Of a stretch of 64,000 bases of DNA, positions 61,453-64,000 are shown in pieces; the first letter of the stretch is position 1; every line of letters starts with the position of its first letter. The notes under the pieces are model-generated. The model ran no database searches. It saw only the letters and a program-made list of their open reading frames with translations, and had not been told where the DNA came from. Position numbers and translations under genes: made by a program. The DNA lies in contig CAVSMH010000002.1 in NCBI GenBank assembly GCA_963728965.1, forward strand, positions 62,001 through 126,000. The letters run 5' to 3'. The DNA is from DASQZT01 sp963728965 (GTDB taxonomy: Bacteria; Acidobacteriota; Terriglobia; Bryobacterales; Bryobacteraceae).

Positions 61453-62604
61453 ATGCGAAACGCACTTGCATTGGGGCTGCTGTTCTGCGGGCTACCTCTG
61501 TGGAGCGCGGGGCCGCCCCGTTTCACTGAACACACCATCGCCACGGAACTGCGCGGCGGCTACCAGGTGGTGGCGGCCGACCTGAACCGTGATGGGAAGC
61601 CGGACCTGATCGCCCTGGCGAGCGGTCTGCCGGAACTCGCCTGGTACGAGAATCCGGGCTGGCAGCGCCACATCCTCGCCTCCGGCATGACCCGGATGAT
61701 CAACTGCGTCGCGGTCCCCGGCAACGACGGCATTCCCGATATTGTCCTTGCCAGTGAGTTTTCCAATGAAGCGTCGAAAAGCGCCGGCCGGGTGTCGCTC
61801 CTGCGGCACCACGGCGATCCCCGCGAGCCGTGGACGGTGACCGAAATCGACCGCCTGCCCACTTCGCACCGCCTGCGCGTGGCCCATGTAGAAGGCGGCG
61901 ACAAGGCGGTGGTCATCAACGCCGCGCTGACGGGCCCGACCGCCCAGGCTCCGGACTACCGCGGCCAGACGCCGTTGGTGTTTTACCGTCCGGGCGAGTG
62001 GAAGCGCCATCTCATTAGTGAGGAAAACTCCGGCGTGGTCCACGGGATTTTTGTGATCGATTGGGACGGCGACGGGCGCGACGAAATCCTCACCGCCAGT
62101 TTCGGCGGGATTCATCTATTCAAGCTGGACAGGAACGGACGCTGGAGTCGTACCGAAATCGTAAAGGGCGATCCCGCCCCCTGGCCCAAATGCGGTTCGA
62201 GCGATATTGCTGTCGGCCGACTCGCGAAGGCCCGCTTCCTGGCAGCGATCGAGCCCTGGCATGGCAACCAGGTCGTGGTCTATCGCAAATCACGGGGAAG
62301 CTGGCAGCGCCACGTCATCGACGATTCCCTGGTGGACGGCCACACCATCGTGACTGCGGACTTCAACCGCGACGGGCTCGATGAAATCGTCGCCGGCTAC
62401 CGTGGGAAGGGCCGTAGTGTGTACCTGTACTCGGCCGCCACGCCCGGGGGCGAGCATTGGACGCGCGCGACGCTCGATGACGGCGGTATGGCGGCCGCCG
62501 CCTGCGCCGCGCCCGACCTGAACCGGGACGGCCGCCCCGACATCGTTTGCATCGGCAGCGCCACCGCCAATTTGAAGTGGTACGAGAACACCGCGCGCCC
62601 GTAG
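61453..62604 (+). CDS. exported FG-GAP/VCBS-repeat protein
   Basis: This 383-residue protein has a signal peptide (ALALGLLFCGLPLWSAG) and a seven-bladed propeller with Ca-binding loops DLNRDGKPD, DWDGDGRDE, DFNRDGLDE and DLNRDGRPD. It is predicted to fold as an integrin-alpha-like propeller. Substrate or partner unknown. GAGGAG before ATG 61453 favours this start over GTG 61450. Confidence 0.83.
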   Translation: MRNALALGLLFCGLPLWSAGPPRFTEHTIATELRGGYQVVAADLNRDGKPDLIALASGLPELAWYENPGWQRHILASGMTRMINCVAVPGNDGIPDIVLASEFSNEASKSAGRVSLLRHHGDPREPWTVTEIDRLPTSHRLRVAHVEGGDKAVVINAALTGPTAQAPDYRGQTPLVFYRPGEWKRHLISEENSGVVHGIFVIDWDGDGRDEILTASFGGIHLFKLDRNGRWSRTEIVKGDPAPWPKCGSSDIAVGRLAKARFLAAIEPWHGNQVVVYRKSRGSWQRHVIDDSLVDGHTIVTADFNRDGLDEIVAGYRGKGRSVYLYSAATPGGEHWTRATLDDGGMAAAACAAPDLNRDGRPDIVCIGSATANLKWYENTARP

Positions 62605-62675
62605 CACGTCCGGCTGCGCGTGAGATGGCGGGCAGGCGGCCGGAGTAACCGTCTGCCCACCGATACCGGTGCCTT

Positions 62676-63203
62676 TCAGCCGGCCTGTTTGCGGCTCCAT
62701 TCGCGGATGGTGCGCACCTCCGTCTCCGGAATGTGCAGGTACTTCAGGAACTCCTCGTGCTCTTCCGGCGCCGATTGCTCGAACTGTGTATGCCAGCGGT
62801 GCATGTCGGCGTCGGAGAACCCCGAAGCCCGCATGATTTCGACCCACTTTTCTTTCGTCATTTCTTTTTCTCTCGTCAGTTTGTCGCTCGTCTGGAGCAG
62901 ACGGCCGATCGCCCGTTGATGTTCTCGCAGCCGCTCGACCTCCCCGGTGAGGCTGGCCAGCCTGCGGCGCAGAATCTCGACGAAATCGCTCGAAGGGCGA
63001 TTCAGAATCCCGCGGATATCGTCCAGCGTAAGACCCGCCGCCCGATACCCGACGATCTGCTTCAGGCGGTGGAGGTCGCCCTCGCCATACACGCGGTAAT
63101 TCGAGTCCGTGCGCCGCGAAGCGCGCAGCAGGCCCAATGATTCGTAGTACAGCACCGTGCTGCGGCTGATGCCGGCGGCCCGACCGATGGTGGTAACCGT
63201 CAT
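62676..63203 (-). CDS. MerR-family transcriptional regulator
   Basis: This 175-residue regulator has the MerR winged helix (TIGRAAGISRSTVLYYESLGL, then YRVYGEGDLHRLKQI), a coiled-coil (about 70-105), and a ~70-residue C-terminal domain with HRWHTQFEQSAPEEHEEFL. No metal-binding Cys cluster is seen, so it senses something else. ATG 63203 with GGAG upstream is favoured over 63290. Confidence 0.87.
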   Translation of the reverse strand: MTVTTIGRAAGISRSTVLYYESLGLLRASRRTDSNYRVYGEGDLHRLKQIVGYRAAGLTLDDIRGILNRPSSDFVEILRRRLASLTGEVERLREHQRAIGRLLQTSDKLTREKEMTKEKWVEIMRASGFSDADMHRWHTQFEQSAPEEHEEFLKYLHIPETEVRTIREWSRKQAG

Positions 63204-63331
63204 AGCTCCTCTCTTGACTCTCAACCCTGAAGCCGTAGACGGGTCAAGGGTTTTCTTGGCCGCGGCGCGAGGAAGGGCGGCGCCGGCCACGGACTTCCGG
63301 TCTCCATTTCCGAACTTGTTAAAATCGTGGT

Positions 63332-64000
63332 TTGCCCGACCTTCTAGTATCGGTGGTCATCCCCACCCTGGCCGCTGACGCGCGCCTGCGCGAATGCGTG
63401 GAATCGCTCGGGCGGCAGACGCGGCGGGATTTTGAAGTGATCGTCATCGACAACAGCGGCCAGGGGCTGGTGCGGCGCAACGCCTCCGCTCCCGGTGCGC
63501 GGGTGATCGAAAACTCGCACAACGCCGGGTTTGGCGGCGCCATCAACCAGGGATGGATGGCGTCCGCCGCGCCGTACGTGGCCACTTTGAACGACGATGC
63601 GGCGGCGGATCCGGGCTGGCTTGAAGCCCTCCTCGCCGCCCTGGAGCGGCGCCCCGATGCCGGCATGTGCGCGTCGCAGGTGCGCCTGTTCGGCGAGGAC
63701 CGGCTGGACTCGGCCGGCATGCTCGTGGCCGGCGATGCCAGCAGCAAGCAGCGCGGACACGGCAGGCCGCCCGAAGATTTCCCGGTCGCCGAAGAGATCC
63801 TCTTTCCCAGCGGCTCGGCGGCCCTCTACCGCCGCGCCATGCTGGACGATATCGGCGGCTTCGACGCGCGCTTCTTTCTCTATTGCGAAGATACCGACCT
63901 TGGCCTGCGCGCGCGGTGGGCTGGCTGGAAGTGCCTTTACGTGCCCGATGCCGTCGTTCAGCATCACTATTCGCATTCGGCCGGAGATGCGTCGCCGCTC
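63332..64000 (+). CDS. family 2 glycosyltransferase, truncated by the window end
   Basis: An open frame runs from TTG 63332 through the last base of the window, 223 codons without a stop. It starts PDLLVSVVIPTLAADARL and shows FEVIVIDNSG, NAGFGGAINQGW, ATLNDDAAADPGWLEALLAA (DXD-like NDD) and EDTDLGLRARWAGW, which place it in the WbbL-like branch of GT2. It adds a sugar from a nucleotide-sugar donor, probably in rhamnan or lipopolysaccharide assembly. The C-terminal end is not visible. Confidence 0.88.
   Translation, partial: MPDLLVSVVIPTLAADARLRECVESLGRQTRRDFEVIVIDNSGQGLVRRNASAPGARVIENSHNAGFGGAINQGWMASAAPYVATLNDDAAADPGWLEALLAALERRPDAGMCASQVRLFGEDRLDSAGMLVAGDASSKQRGHGRPPEDFPVAEEILFPSGSAALYRRAMLDDIGGFDARFFLYCEDTDLGLRARWAGWKCLYVPDAVVQHHYSHSAGDASPL

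Overview
The window reads as high-GC chromosomal DNA of an Acidobacteriota bacterium, most like the Bryobacterales/Solibacter group. This is inferred from the gene set, not from a marker tree. The signs are Tat-exported enolase-superfamily and sugar-isomerase-like enzymes, an Oar-type TonB-dependent receptor with a carboxypeptidase-regulatory N-terminal domain, a fused LptF/LptG permease, exported TldD/PmbA homologues, a PEP-CTERM protein, a relic of an acidobacterial-type (ADOP) permease, and a FecR-type anti-sigma factor. No ribosomal RNA is present. One tRNA gene, tRNA-Ser(CGA), lies at 54869-54958.

Layout. Positions 1-15100 hold an accessory catabolic region: an exported enolase-superfamily dehydratase, a type B carboxylesterase, an esterase D-like hydrolase, an amidohydrolase, an exported metallo-beta-lactamase-fold hydrolase, a FadR-type regulator, a PQQ dehydrogenase with a C-terminal haem c motif, a cupin and a TonB receptor. 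It also carries decay products: a carboxylesterase tail, a dienelactone-hydrolase head, a MITE-like insertion at the 3' end of the regulator gene, and a one-base frameshift in the receptor. Positions 15366-24783 are housekeeping-like: murQ-murA-rhodanese on the minus strand, then quinone oxidoreductase, sensor kinase, lipoprotein and Xaa-Pro peptidase, and a pterin dehydratase-AhpC-AhpD group. Positions 24870-28934 hold an aldolase and the two genes of a 2-oxoacid:ferredoxin oxidoreductase with a clear terminator.

Positions 29110-35798 are one tightly overlapping operon: an ECF sigma factor, a large FecR/zinc-finger anti-sigma protein, and two ABC ATPase-permease pairs. Then follow a secreted serine protease, a GT-C-like membrane protein, an arylsulfotransferase, a VIT1-like transporter, a sugar isomerase, an alkaline-phosphatase-superfamily hydrolase, a TldD/TldE-like exported pair and fused LptFG.

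Positions 49914-54860 are a degraded mobile region ending against tRNA-Ser. It contains a large direct repeat flanking a PEP-CTERM gene (the repeat copies the end of lptFG onto that gene), an overlapping pair of small unknown genes, and relics of a phage terminase, an IS3 element and an IS256-type transposase. Beyond the tRNA come modABC overlapping lysA, then a NIPSNAP protein, a WD40-like TolB protein, an FG-GAP protein, a MerR regulator and the start of a family 2 glycosyltransferase that runs off the window.

The most unusual items are the chimeric PEP-CTERM gene between direct repeats, the MITE that rewrites the end of the FadR-type regulator, the exported TldD/TldE-like pair, the unknown small-gene pair at 52582-53132, and a possible small RNA near 28862.
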